The notes under the pieces: generated by a model
Databases searched by the model: none
Told to the model about the DNA's origin: nothing
Seen by the model: the letters and a program-made list of their open reading frames with translations, nothing else
Origin: Bactrocera neohumeralis
Lineage: Eukaryota > Arthropoda > Insecta > Diptera > Tephritidae
Direction: 5' to 3'
Assembly: GCF_024586455.1 (NCBI RefSeq)
Contig: NC_065919.1
Coordinates: forward strand, 25,396,839 to 25,460,838
DNA length: 64,000 nucleotides
Position numbers and translations under genes: made by a program
Shown: piece after piece, positions 21,320 through 33,620 of the stretch
Numbering within the stretch: position 1 is the first letter of the stretch
Layout of the letters: each line of letters opens with the position of its first letter

Positions 21320-22065
21320 CATTTCGAGGTTCCCTACTTTTTTTAAGAAAACACATATAAACTTCAAATTAATGGCAAATGTTTATTATCATTCGAATTA
21401 ACATTCTTTGGCATTTATTTTTTTAATATTATCTCAGATGGCCCATCTATTGAATCCAATTTTCGATGACTCCTTCGAGCATTTTGACTTGTAAGTGGCG
21501 AATGACGCGCGTGATGTTTTGGTCCAAGGCCAGAATCGAAGCGGGGTTTTCCGCATAGACAAAACCTGAAATTATCTGCTCCCCGAAGTGTTCTCTCAAA
21601 AGATCCATTGCTTGATGCGATGTGTGGAACTGACGTCGTCTTGTTGAAACCAAAATTCGCCCAAATCACGAGCTTCAATTCCAGACTTCAACTATCATAG
21701 CACTATAACGGTCGCTATTGACGGTTACGTTCTCACCGGCATCAGTTTTGAAAAAATATGAACCGATGATTCCACCGGCTCACAAACCACACCAAACCGT
21801 TGTTTTTTCTGGATGTAATGACAGCAGCATTTTAGTCAGAAATGGGTCTCTTCGCTTCGATAAACAAAGCTTGGCTCGAAAACTTCGAATCTTCTTAGAA
21901 CTTTTCAAGCGCCCATAGAGCGAAGCGATGTCGCTTGATCTCGACATACATACATCAGTCCGAGTTCGTGCACACTCTCAGCTACGGCTGCTATACTTTC
22001 TTCACTGGTGCTGGACATGGTCTATTCGGTCGAATATTATCCAATAATGAATGCTGGGTCTGAAG
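21320..22065 (-). pseudogene. Mariner-like transposase, rosa/DD41D type, decayed
   Basis: Minus-strand pieces in order: MSSTSEES, then LHPEKTTVWCGL.AGGIIGSYFF and NVTVNSDRYSAMI, then FGFNKT (in place of WFQQD), HTSHQAMDLLREHFGEQII and KMLEGVIENWIQ. The conserved D-x41-D block (PPRSCDLTPLD in relatives) is altered, with WALDQN-like sequence there. A related relic lies at 61550-61960 and a deletion derivative at 27013-27596. Frameshifts throughout. Confidence 0.75.
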
Positions 22066-23845
22066 ATGAGGATGGTATCGAATAGTACGCTCAATTGGCC
22101 TATTATGTTAACCATAAGTTGAGCGAAGCATAGATCTGTTGCACCTACTTATATTCATCAATTAAACTTTTCAATTTGTCAATATTAAATAAACATCCAA
22201 AAGTTTTAGTAACTTGTTTCAACTGATCGCATCTTTCATTGAATGGAGACAATGAGGTCTAAATAATGGCAAAATAGAAATTAATTTAACTGCTTAGTAA
22301 CGCGAGTTGGCTCATCTTTCCCCTCATTATTGAAGTGTATTTTCTGTTTTCTCAAGCGAACTGATACCGCTTCTGTTTGGAGTGTATACATATATGTACT
22401 ATACATGTACTAGACACTATATCGTAAATATGTGATATTTTTTGTGCAAATTAACGAAATACTCGCAATCAACGCATCACATAAGTATATTAACAACAGT
22501 GCTACTATTAAAAAAATTAACAGTACTACTGTCGATGAGATAGCCAAAATGCCCTCCTAAAATTTTTGCGCTCTAGGCAATTGCCTAGCTTGCCTGTATA
22601 AAAGGGCCGTCAGTGGTCTCCTAGTCCAATTCCGAGGGCGTGGAAAATGGTGATCGCCTTGTGAAACTTTTATTAATTATGGTGTCATAAGATAATATTA
22701 AAACATATTTATTTTGTTCTGAAAGTTGTTTTGTTTAAAGTGAAGTTCGTGCATTAGAGAAATCCGCTTCAAGGCCAATGAAATTAATTACTTTGCATTT
22801 CATACAAAAAATGGGGAATTTCGGTAAATCAGAAAAAAAATAAATTACAGGTATTCGCTTTCAAATTTACATATTGGCTTCCAAATATCCCAATATTCAT
22901 GTTTGTGTACATTAGGGCGGGCCGTAAATGTTCAAAGAACAGTTGCAATTTTCTGGAACTTAAAGCCTCTGTCTGAACTGTAGTCGACATGTTTTTTACA
23001 AAATGTCAACGTTCAAGTGGTAAAGTATGTTTTCTTCTGTGGTCACTGACAGTATTAAGATTTTCTTGTTTACTTACTATTAAAAGTATGGGAGAAAATA
23101 TGCGCCACATACTATATAAATTTTGTCGGTTGTTCTATTTTATTCAGAACTTCTACTGCAGCCACAACGATCGTTTGAGGGGATGGCATGAATCGTGTAT
23201 TCAATTTTTAACAACTTTCCTAATGTATAATATCCATATGTGGTATACATATATATATACATATGTTGATATTAACGAAAAACAAGTTTTTTTACTTACT
23301 TGACAATCTAACACTAATTAATCAATGTCGAATTTGTGTGGAGAATCAAATGGCCATAAAATGCTGACGAAGAAGAACTAAGTGAAATTCAAGAATTACC
23401 TTCGCAGCTACAGAAACATCATGTGAGTGAGGGTAAGCGGAGTTAATTGAAAGCTGAGTGGAGGTAGGTTAGGCATTTCTTTGCTAAATATAAATAAATT
23501 AAAAAGACTACGACTCTCCCAGCTTTCATTTTGATGTATTAAAAGAAATATCACATACCAAAATTAGCCTTACTACTCTAACTATTGATATTAAATATCT
23601 CTTGTTTACAACCAAGTGATTTTGCTTTGGTCAAGGTGGCGGTCCACAGTCCGCAGATTAGGCGATAACCCGATCTTAAAACCAACCACAAACAATAAAA
23701 TTCTCTTCACCCAAGATGGTCTCAATTGAAAATTAAAATTGTGGAACCAAAGACGAGTGTGAGTCGGGCTTGGTGCTATCTGATAAGGAGAAAAAAACTG
23801 AAACTTAGGCTACATAAGATTTGCTTACATTTCTTCCGAAAAAAA
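22066..23845. other. No gene seen
   Basis: Mixed-complexity AT-rich DNA. Frames up to about 100 codons lack domains. No repeat family recognised. Confidence 0.45.
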
Positions 23846-24065
23846 GAGTAGTATACGAAAATTCGTACATAGTTTACTAGATAATGTTACTCCAAAGCCG
23901 AAGTTAAAATTTCAAGCGGATACGTTCGATTGTCTACTAGTACAATATTGTCGGCCGATTAAGTTTCCGATTCAGTTTCGAGAAAAACACGTTTAAAATT
24001 TTTTGTACTGAAAGTAACGGTTCGAAACTACCGCGTATTGAATGAATAACATAATTCCTTCACTC
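23846..24065 (+). mobile_element. Internal fragment of a TTAA MITE
   Basis: Contains GTTTCGAGAAAAACACGTTTAAA (23975-23997), the core shared by the TTAA MITEs, followed by GTTCGAAACTACCGCG. No TTAA termini were found on either side. Confidence 0.5.
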
Positions 24066-24428
24066 TTCTAAGAACTACTGCAAACAACTGTAAACTGACA
24101 ATACTTTTACGGAACTATTTTTCTCGAGTTCAGACATGTTGGTAACGAAATTGAGGTTATGATTGATTGATAGCGAAATGCATCCAATGTCGCTAAACAC
24201 AGAGCCAGAATGCTTTTATCCTAGAAGAGCAACCTTCTCACAGTCGCATATAAAAAATAGACCATCCACAGATCTCACAGTTCCACGAAGTAAAACCATA
24301 TTTTAGTTCAAAAAAACATGAAGTAACAAAGATAAGTTGTATAGTTGAAATCATGACTCAGAGTTCACGTAGTCTGTTGTAACAAATATTTTGGATGTAA
24401 CGCTTTAAAAACCACATACATATGTATA
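24066..24428. other. No gene seen
   Basis: Non-coding sequence between a MITE fragment and a LINE fragment. Confidence 0.45.
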
Positions 24429-24985
24429 TACATACTTCTTCTTCTTTATTTGCGTAGACACCGCATACGCGGTTATAGCCGATTTAACGCGCCAGTTACT
24501 CTTCCTTTTCCCTGTTTGGCGCCAATTGGAGATTGGGTGCTCATTCTCCACCTGGTCTTTCCAACGGAATGGAGGTCTCTCTTCCTCTGCTTCCCCCAGC
24601 GGGTACTGCGTCGAATACTCCCAGAGTTGAAGGGTTTTCATCCATTCGGACGACATGACCTAGCCAGCGTAGCCGCTGTCTCTTAATTCGCTGAACGATG
24701 TTAATGCCGTCGTATATCTCGTACAGCTCATGGTTCCATCGACTGCGGTATTCGCCTTGACAATGGCATAAATCTTCCGCAGAATCTTTCTCTCGAAAAT
24801 TCGTAACGTCGACTCATCAGCACCATATAGCAGGACGGGAATGATGAGGAACTTGTACAGGATTGCCTACTCAGTCCGAAGTAGCACTTGTTGGCAAGAG
24901 TTATTCTGCTTTGGATTTTGATGCTGACGTTGTTGTTGGTGTTAATGCTGGTTCCAAGATGGACGAAATTATCTACGCTCTAGAA
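24429..24985 (-). mobile_element. LINE family 4 fragment with 3' end
   Basis: Begins CTTCTTCTTCTTTATTTGCG (3' tail on the minus strand). It continues through the GHVVRMxExxxALxVFDAVPAG region, then TYYGADE..VTNFREKIL-type sequence up to about 24985 (GTTCCAAGATGGACGAAATT). The coding frame is broken. Confidence 0.75.
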
Positions 24986-26880
24986 AAACTGAAGTAGGTT
25001 TATTACATTTCGAAATTTATAGCAGCTGTTTTTATTGATTTCTAATTATTCGATTCAATAAAATTTTTCTGTGAGAGAGTATTAATAAAATCGAGCCCAT
25101 TTGTCATAATAATTCGAAAATGAACCACCACTCTTGTGTCGATATAATACAAACGATAAAATCTGGTTCTGGTAAAACGTTCCAAATTGGGATTCGCTTT
25201 CCCTTCGCATCCATCATATTTCCAAATTTGGATCCCAGAGACTTTTTCCTGTTTTTGGTCCTCAATGAATGGTATTTGGTGGTTCGGAAATTTAGAGTAT
25301 ATTTTCTTTTAAAAACTGTATTAAATTTTTGAAACTATCAAGGACAAACTTTCCCATCCACGGATCTCAAAGTAGCTAATAGCGTAAATTGGACTACTGA
25401 ATATCGATGTGTCCATTGACATTCCTCAGGATCCACAAGCAGAGGCCTAGTGAAAGTGAAAATGCTCAATTACTCAGATAAAAGGTTGGATAATTTAAAA
25501 AAAGTTAGTGGTACAATTCAAAATATATAGCAAAACTCTTAATATGTAGCAAAACATGCGACTCCATTAACCAAAGATATTACAATTGTTGTCGAGACAT
25601 TTCAATCCCACAGTAGCGGCTTTGGAAAGCCCGTCTTGATTTCTACTTGATTGTTACATATGTACGTAAATAAATTTAAAGTATGTGAATACTTATTTAG
25701 ATGCTATATAAGTACTATATAGAGAAAGAAAAACAAACGAAATTTCGATAGCGGATAAGCAAGAAAACAGTCGATCAAGTGGACTAAAAGGGGAACACTT
25801 CAGCCCCACTTACAGTCGCCACGAACAGCGGTTAGCGGCTGCGGCTTCAAAGCTTGGCTTTTGTTGAGAATTTCGTGATGAACTTGAACGCGGGGCGGAA
25901 ATCGTAATCAACACAAGCCGCAATGTACATGCCTACATATGTACACTAGGCAAGTGGGGTTTGTTGCTGAGCTGTGTGGTGCTGTGTGGCGCAGCTGGCC
26001 CCACACACATTTCAACAATTAATCCCAAACTCGCCGGTAAAAGGCAGCAAAGCAAGTCTTGAGCAATTTTTGTAAGCGCAGAATAAATAGCTACAAGCGA
26101 GAGCTTTAGTTGCGCCGTCGCAGCCGAATCAACATGCCGAAAAATAATGAAAAGAATAAGAATAAAAAAAACCAGCGCAATGAATAATAAAAAAGCGAAT
26201 GACTTGAAGCTGGAGACGTCATCGTAAAGACCTTGAGAATTGAATTCGCGGGCTCGCGTGTGCGAGCAGCACGTTGGCCCGAGCGGTGGCGCGGGCGATA
26301 TGAGGTACCGCGACGCTTGGCTTTTTGAAGAGTGCGGTTTTCAAGTACGCATACACAGCTGCGAGTGCGGGTACTTAGTGCTGGCATCAATCTGGTGAAA
26401 AATTCGGCAAATACGGCAAAACTGACCATATACAAGACGTGTATATAAATATATAACATTTATACAATATGTATTTATTAATGTACATATGTGAAGAACA
26501 TAGTAGCTGAAAACACATTCAAAGTACACGGAGAACATTAAACATTAAGCCCACATCCAAACTCACATAAGAATGCACGGGCAGTAAAGTTTTAGGTGCT
26601 CTAATGAAGCTATTAAAATCAAGTGTAGCTTGAATTTTTTTTGTTTTCTTTAGAACCAGACAAACAACAAACGAAGCTCAGAACCTATGGACATATAAAA
26701 ATATGAAAGAAATATTCTTCTATAGTAAGTGAGTTTTTCCTTACTGATCATGAAATTGCGATTTGAAAAAGAGAGGAAGAAAATATAGTGTGTTAGGACG
26801 TAGTAGTAAAGGAAAGCGAAAGTGGCATTTAAAAATGTCTGAAAAGTTACAGTTTTTTGTCTGATTCCACGAGAGTGGAG
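24986..26880. other. No gene seen
   Basis: No repeats recognised. The part 25730-26330 has fewer homopolymers and more balanced composition (GAACACTTCAGCCCC, GCGGTTAGCGGCTGCGGC) than its surroundings and might be functional non-coding DNA. Confidence 0.4.
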
Positions 26881-27690
26881 ACATTTTTATACCCTAAACA
26901 CGGGATATTAAGTTTGCCACGAAGTTTAACATTCTGAAGAAAACGTCGGAAGCCCTTTTAAGTATACCCACACTTGGCTAGAAAGATTTAGTTATACATA
27001 TTGCTACTTGTATCGGGTGATTTTTTAAGAGCTTGATAACTTTTTTTAAAAAAAAAACGCATAAAATTTGCAAAATCTCATCGGTTCTTTATTTGAAACG
27101 TTAGATTGGTTCATGACATTTACTTTTTGAAGATAATTTCATTTAAATGTTGACCGCGGCTGCGTCTTAGGTGGTCCATTCGGAAAGTCCAATTTTGGGC
27201 AACTTTTTCGAGCATTTCGCCGGAATTAAATGTTGTCTTCCAAAGCTGGAATTTGCTGGCTTATTTCTGTAGACTTTAGACTTGACGTAGCCCCACAAAA
27301 AATAGTCTAAAGGCGTTAAATCGCATGATCTTGGTGGCCAACTTACGGGTCCATTTCTTGAGATGAATTGTTCTCCGAAGTTTTCCCTCAAAATGGCCAT
27401 AGAATCGCGAGCTGTGTGGCATGTAGCGCCATCTTGTTGAAACCACATGAGTCAACATTTAAATGAAATTATCTTCAAAAAGTAAATGTCATGAACCAAT
27501 CTAACGTTTCAAATTTCCGATGAGATTTTGCAATATTTTATGCGTTTTTTTTTCTGAAAAAAAAAAGTTTCAAAAATATTAAAAAAAAAAACCCGATATA
27601 AGAAATGCACGCGTTAAGGGTATTATAGCTTCGGTGCAGACGTTGACGTTAACGCTGATTTTAACGTTTTTTCTTTAAACAAAATGCGCC
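26881..27690 (+). repeat. Dispersed repeat family 2, interrupted by a mariner derivative
   Basis: Left part: TTTTTATACCCTAAACACGG, ATATTAAGTTTGCCACGAAG. Right part: AAGGGTATTATAGCTTCGGT, GTTAACGTTTTTTCTT. The mariner derivative 27013-27596 lies between. Family 2 also occurs at 36200 and 39390. Confidence 0.75.
27013..27596 (-). mobile_element. Mariner deletion derivative with ~145-bp inverted repeats (rosa-like)
   Basis: Arms 27013-27154 and 27451-27596 are inverted copies (TCGGGT outermost; CGCATAAAAT.TTGCAAAATC; ACATTTACTTTTTGAAGATA). TA flanks both ends. The roughly 296-bp middle, on the minus strand, encodes WFQQDGATCHTARDS, then FGEQFISRNGPVSWPPRS and CDLTPLDYFLWGYV, with 41 residues between the two Asp. 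The DNA-binding domain and first Asp are deleted. DD41D is the spacing reported for rosa elements of Ceratitis. Non-autonomous. Confidence 0.85.
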
Positions 27691-28345
27691 GATATATAGC
27701 TAAACACTGAAGATGGACAATTTGGACTAATGTCGTGCTGGAATCTGGACAAGTAGCTTCTAAAACACCCATGTCCACTTAGTATTTGGGTTCTTGGCAG
27801 TCTGTAGGTCCACCGTCCTTTGAGTGAGGTTTGCCACCGCTGCTGCCATATTGTTAAGCCTTTCACTCTCTCTTCTCTTCTTCTCCTCCGCTTCCGAGTA
27901 TTGCAGAAAATTGATCCCCAACAGCATTTCAATTACTGACTGCTGATAACTATTATTTTTGTATCTCTAGACTTTGGAACATAATTTTAGAAAATATTTT
28001 TTGACTACATACTATGAATAAGCCCAGGGTTATATTTGAAAAATATTGATGAAGTATGTGATGCATTTAGAGAACAGCAAGTGAAAGAGATTTAATACCA
28101 AAAAATTTTTTTTTTTTTAATTTTTTCATATACTTGTATTTGAAACACAATAATTTTCTAATCACGTCTGATGTAAATATCCGTTCGCAGTCTTCAAATT
28201 TCCCGCGATATTTATTCGAAGCTTTGAATATTTGTGGATGCTTTCAGAGCTGAAAGAATGTTTAGTTTTCTGAAATAAAAAGTTAAAGTTTTTCCCATAA
28301 AATATTAAAAAAAAAAAAACAAAAATCGGAAACAAAGAGAAACGC
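27691..28345. other. No gene seen
   Basis: AT-rich, with a poly(T)/poly(A) patch near 28103-28125. Nothing recognised. Confidence 0.45.
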
Positions 28346-29215
28346 CACCATGTAAACTTGAGTAAAAATTTAGACATGTATCTTGATGAAATTTGGTACA
28401 CATGAACCTTGGCATCCAAGGAGAATTGGTATTGCCCATAGCAGATGGGCGGAATCGGACCTTTGCCACGCTCACAAAACGCAATTAATGGAAAATATAT
28501 AAAGTCCCATAACTAAGCTCCACCATAAGACTGTTATTTGGCACACTGAATTATATAAGCGAAAAGCATCTACGGCTGGGAAAACTTTTTAAAAGTGGGA
28601 TCTAAGAAGTTTAATTATATATCTTCCAAACTATTGAAGCTATAATAACAAAATTTGTTCTGGGCGAATCTCTTTGGCAATCAAACCCACCCTGTGAAAA
28701 TAGGTGAAACCGGATTATAGCCCCTCCCACTCCCCATACAACAGAACAACAAAACTACTAGTTCTGCGATGAATCTATAAATAAATGCCCAACCGGTATA
28801 AAATGAGATGGTATAGGGGCTGGTGCCAAATCTAGACGATGGTGCGGCTCTGCCCGAAATTAGTTGAAAACCCATATCACAGGACCTACTCAACCAATTT
28901 TAGCCAAATTCGGTAGGTAATAATACTATGACAATCCTAAATTACAGAGCGAAAATGAACGAAATACAACCATGCCTATTTCCATATAGCACAAATTTAG
29001 ATTTCCTCCGATTCTTTCACTTTCCAGTATACAAATCAAGAATCAATCAGTGTGTTCGGATAAAATCATTTCCTATTGCAAACTTTTTACCGAAAATATT
29101 GATCAATCGGTCATTTACTTAACTGAAATTCGAATAGAGTTTTCCCCGACTTTGATCTTTATAAGCTCCAAGAGCATGAAAGGTTCGTTTAAACCCGAAC
29201 TTAGCATTTCTATAA
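28346..29215 (+). repeat. Family-1 repeat, truncated copy
   Basis: Starts inside the repeat (AACTTGAGTAAAAATTTAGA) and ends near ACCCGAACTTAGC. It keeps the order of CCACGC.CACAAAACGC, TATATCTTCCAAACTA, GAAACCGGATTATAGCCCC and CATATCACAGGACCTACTCA. Both terminal hairpin ends are missing. Confidence 0.75.
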
Positions 29216-30921
29216 TAATATGTTATATGTATACTCCTTGAACACTCTCGGAATCAGGAACTTATGGAGTAATAGAGCTTATGCAATATACAACATGAAA
29301 GCTTCCCAGACTTCTTTGTTAGCAATTTTTATTTAGTAAAAAAACACTCAAACTATTTAAATTTTATATGCAGCAACACGTCATCAGTCTCTATAATATT
29401 TCTCTTATGATTGCTTCTTTTTTAAACCATAAATTAAAATAGCACGCGCGTGTGAAATATACAAACACGTATTATAAAGTGCCTGCCCATTTCATGTACA
29501 TTCACCCGGTCAAAGCTTTGTATGTATGTATGAGTGTGTATATATGACTAAATTCAGAATAATGTACCTACGTATATAAAGCTTAGTTAAAAAATATAGC
29601 AAACGCTCAGTCGTAATTCATTTAAGGCCGCTCAACTGGTTCAGCGTGTTATCTTTATATACTAAAATTGAAATTCTAATTTCATTTGAAATTTATTTGG
29701 GGATCAGGAAATTCAAAATACACTTTCTTAATATAGATGTAATTTCGCATTCAATTACTTTTAGGGCACTTCAATATTTCCAGAACAGCACTATAGACTC
29801 TTGAAGAAGTCTCTAGACAAGAAACTCCCTCTAGCTGTTTTGATCCCTACAGCTAAATGTCACAAGAAGTCGCACTCTTTAATCTTCAAAATAACCACAA
29901 AAAAAACATAAAATCTTTAAATTCAGCACATTTTCTCATCTTTATATTTGAATGGTATATGGTATCAACATCTCTCACTCCCGGTCATAAGCCCAATTAG
30001 ATGTCTGACAAAGAAAGATTGCAATGTAGATTCAAAAGAGTATCGTGAATTTCTCCAGTTAAACATGTTTCAAAAATGTTTTGTTTGATTTTGAGTACTA
30101 ACTCTTCTTGTGGAAGTTTTCTTATGCACAATTCCCAATTTCTTATCAAAACCGAACGCTATGGTCACTATGGTCTTCGAAAAAACCACATGAATTTTTT
30201 CAAGATACGTTGTTTTGTATTCCAGATTACGATATATGCATATAATTTAAATATCATAACCATAATATATTGCTTACAACTATCAATCTGCAAAAATCTC
30301 TTTGAATTACTTGACAGTATAAAATTACAACTTAAGCGAAAAGTCAGGGATCACAGCCTCCTCTACTCAAGGGTTTTGAGTGTTATTTTTGCAGTTATCC
30401 TTTAATCCGCTTAAAATACTTACCCGTTTCAAACACTTTTTATGGGACCGGAGATGATTATTTATCGCAAAAGGTTAAGCCTTAGAAAGGTTAGAGAAAC
30501 TACGCAAGAGTGATTGGAGGGTAATAAAGATTAACCCCATTTCTTAATGTTAAGTAATATAAATAGAAATATGAGCTAAATTATAAAATGATCGATAATT
30601 CATAGCACGATGAAAATTTTGAATTTTCGGCAGTGGAGTACACAGAATAGTAGGTAATCCTATATCAAAACAACGTCTTTCGGATATAATTTACTTTTCT
30701 ATTCTCAGATCAAATATAAAATATCACTCAAGCTTCCCACGAGTTTTGAACAAGGTTTACTTTTCAAAGAAAATGTTGAAACTCCGTTTAAATAGATTGC
30801 TACAACTTTTTAAAATATTTAAGAAACGACGATGAAGGGTTTTCTTATGGAAAATATTTGACTAATGAGATAATTATCTTACAAAACGAGGTAACATTCG
30901 ATCGCTATATTTTTTCGCTGC
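29216..30921. other. No gene seen
   Basis: AT-rich. A 109-codon frame at 30076-30405 has no domain. No repeat family recognised. Confidence 0.45.
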
Positions 30922-31205
30922 TACTTCTTCTTTACTGGCGCAGATACCGCTTACGCAGTTAAAGCCGAGTTAACAACAGCGCGCCAGACATTTCTTCTTT
31001 TCGCGAGATGGCGCCAATTAGAAATTCCGAGTGAAGCCAATCCTTCTCCACCTGGTCTTTCCAACGGAGTAGAGGTCTTCCTCTTTCTCTGCTTCCCGCG
31101 GCGGGTACTGCGTCGAATACTTTCAGAGCTGGAGATTTTCTTCCATTCGGACGACATGACCTAGCCAGTGATATCAATATCATCGGCGTATGCCAGCAGC
31201 TGTAC
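30922..31205 (-). mobile_element. LINE family 4 fragment with 3' end
   Basis: 3' tail CTTCTTCTTTACTGGCGCAG on the plus strand. Minus frames give NGRKSPALKVFDAVPAAGS and RWKDQVEKDWLHSEF. 5'-truncated. Confidence 0.75.
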
Positions 31206-31311
31206 ACTCTTATAGAAAATTATATCTTCTTTATTTAGTTCTGCAGCTCGAATTATTTTCTTCAAGAGTAGATTGAAGAAGTCGCACGAAAGCTGCTACT
31301 ACTATAATCAA

Positions 31312-31585
31312 AAAAAAAAAGTATCCCACTTGGTCCTAATACACTTGTGCCAACGTTTTTTTCTAATCCTCGAAATAGTTGTCAATTATGGGAATGCACA
31401 CAGCGATTCGTTTAATATCTTCATTCGAGTCAAAACGGTTTCCTTGGAGCGGTCATTTGACTTCGCTGAATAGCCAAAAGTCACACGAAGCTGAATCAGG
31501 TGAATATGGTGGTTGCAAATTTAGCGAAAAACTCACGAAGAATTAATGCAGTATTCGACGGTGCAGTATCGTGATACAAACACGA
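31312..31585 (-). pseudogene. Mariner transposase, C-terminal half, split from 33132-33620
   Basis: Minus-strand translation gives YHDTAPSNTALILREFFAKF, then (after a frameshift) SPDSASCDFWLFSEVK and KKRWHKCI. These are the second and third catalytic Asp regions and tail of a DD34D mariner. The N-terminal half of what looks like the same element lies beyond the LINE at 31586-33131. Confidence 0.8.
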
Positions 31586-33131
31586 AGAGTTTTCGGAAAA
31601 ATTAAAAAGCTTAAAGTTAAGAAAGCAACTGGCTTCGATTTAATTACAGCTGAAGTGTTAAAGCAGTTACCATACAAATGTTTACGGAAGCTCACCTATC
31701 TTTTCAATACAGCAATCCGTCTGACACATTTTCCAAGCCTTTGGAAAGTTGCCGAAGTTGTTATGGTTCCTAAACCAGGAAAGGATCATCACGTAATCTC
31801 GTCATATAGACCAATTTCACTACTTCCACAAAACTCAAAATTTTTTGAAAACTTAATTTATCTAAGATTAAAATCTATAATCGACGAAAAGCAGTTAATC
31901 CCATCGCATCAGTTCGGTTTTAGAAACAAGCATACAACAATAGAACAAATTCGCAGAATAACGTCAGAAATAGAAAAATCCCTGGAGGAGGAAAACGTAT
32001 GCTCAGCTGTATTCCTTGACGTTGCACAAGCGTTTGACAAGGTATGGCACGAAGGCCTTATGCAAAAACTAAAATAATGTCTTCCGATTGAGTATTGTGC
32101 TCTTTTAGGATCGTATACAACCGTGAGATTTTTCCGTGTAAAACAAGGAAATGAATTCTCCAAACTAAAAGAAATTGAAGCAGGAGTTCCTCAGGGAAGT
32201 ATCTTAGGTCCACTTTTATATATTCTGTATACAAGAGACTTACCGTTAGCACCAAACAGTATGACTGCCACTTTTGCTGATGACACCGCAATACTATGCG
32301 TCGAAAAAACAGCAGAAAAAGCTGCGCCAAACCTGCAACATGCAATCAACTCGGTAGTAAGTTGGACTAAAAAATGGAGATTAAAGTAAATGGTGACAAA
32401 TCGGTTCATGTAAATTTTACAAACAAAAGAATCACTTATCAACCTATAAGTATTCTAGATGTCTGCATACCATATACAAACACGGCTAAATATCTTGGCA
32501 TCACGCTCGATGCTAGATTACGTTGGAAAGAGCATATTAAAATAAAAAGGATTGAACTTAATCTGAAATTGTCGAAAATGAAATGGCTAATTGGGCGAAG
32601 GTCAAATCTGTCCATACACAACAAATTACTTCTTTATAAACAAATAATCAAGCCGGTATGGTCATATGGTGCGCAACTGTGGGGATGTGCCAATGATAGC
32701 AGTATTAATATTATACAACGTTTTCAAAACAATGTGCTAAGAGGCATTGTAAATGATCCTTGATACTACAGAAATGCTGATATTCATCGAGACCTAAGGA
32801 TGAATACAGTCGCCGAAGAAATAAGGAGTCAGGCAGATGCCCACTACAAAAGGCTTAATTCACATGTGAACGAGGAAGCGAGAGATCTTCTTTTAGACAC
32901 ATGACGCTCTAGTCGATTATGTCGAAAAAGCCACATAGTTCAGTTGGAAGCTAAAATATAAAGGAATTAATTATATACCATATATGTATGTATGAATATT
33001 ACTATTAATTTCTGTGTAATTTGTTTTTAAGTTATTCAAATCAAACTGCTCGTTAGTTTTTGAAACTAGTTATAGTGATATCAAACATTGTTAAAGTTTT
33101 AAAAATGTTTGAAATAAAAAAAAAGAAAAAA
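31586..33131 (+). pseudogene. Jockey-like non-LTR retrotransposon, reverse transcriptase part
   Basis: The plus-strand frame from 31571 runs through KKATGFDLITAEVLKQLP, VVMVPKPGKDHHVISSYRPI, SAVFLDVAQAFDKVWHEGL, a TAA stop at 32075-32077, then in the same frame GVPQGSILGPLLYILYT and TFADDTAILC (FADDTA at 32273-32290). A one-base deletion near 32380 shifts the frame into NGDKSVHVNFTNKR, TAKYLGITLDARLRWKEH, QIIKPVWSYGAQLWGCA. A TGA at 32761-32763 interrupts the thumb/C-terminal part. These motifs match the jockey clade. ORF1 and the endonuclease are missing (5' truncation). A 3' UTR ends in an A-rich tail (33113-33131). The catalytic Asp pair is present, but three lesions make it inactive. Confidence 0.88.
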
Positions 33132-33620
33132 CAAATTCTGGTAGGCGGAATGCACTGTTCCACAGACCATAACTCGACGCTGTTCTTCGAAAAAATTTAG
33201 TGATTTTGGAACCGATCGTGCTTTCACTTTTCTTATTACCAAATGACTTTTCATAATGATATTCACTGATCATCCTTCCGTTATTCCAACGATACCAGTA
33301 AGATATTTGACTGTTAATCGTCGATTCACAAGCACCAATTCCTTTATTTTTTTGACGTGTTGATCATCAGTTGATGGTGATAGCCGTCCTGGACGTGTTT
33401 CGTCCTCAACGCGTTCTCGACCCGCTTTTAATAACACTTGCTCGAGAAAAACCATTATCACTGAAGGTCTTTTCCAACATAGTGAACGTTCCGCACCAGA
33501 AATTTCATTCCATACACAAATTTATATTTTGAATAATTTCACTCATCGTAAAAATCGCCGAATGCACTTTATGGACTTCCGAAAGACAAGCATATTCTAA
33601 ACACTAATGATTATTTTTAT
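33132..33620 (-). pseudogene. Mariner transposase, N-terminal half, split from 31312-31585
   Basis: Minus strand: AGRERVEDETRPGRLSPSTD, DDQHVKKIKELVLVNRRLTV and YLTGIVGITEG, a stop, then VNIIMKSHLVIRKVKARSVP and KSLNFFEEQRRVMVCGT. This is the paired helix-turn-helix region and linker of the same mariner type as 31312-31585. About 300 bp of the normal middle, including the first catalytic Asp, is absent. Confidence 0.82.
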
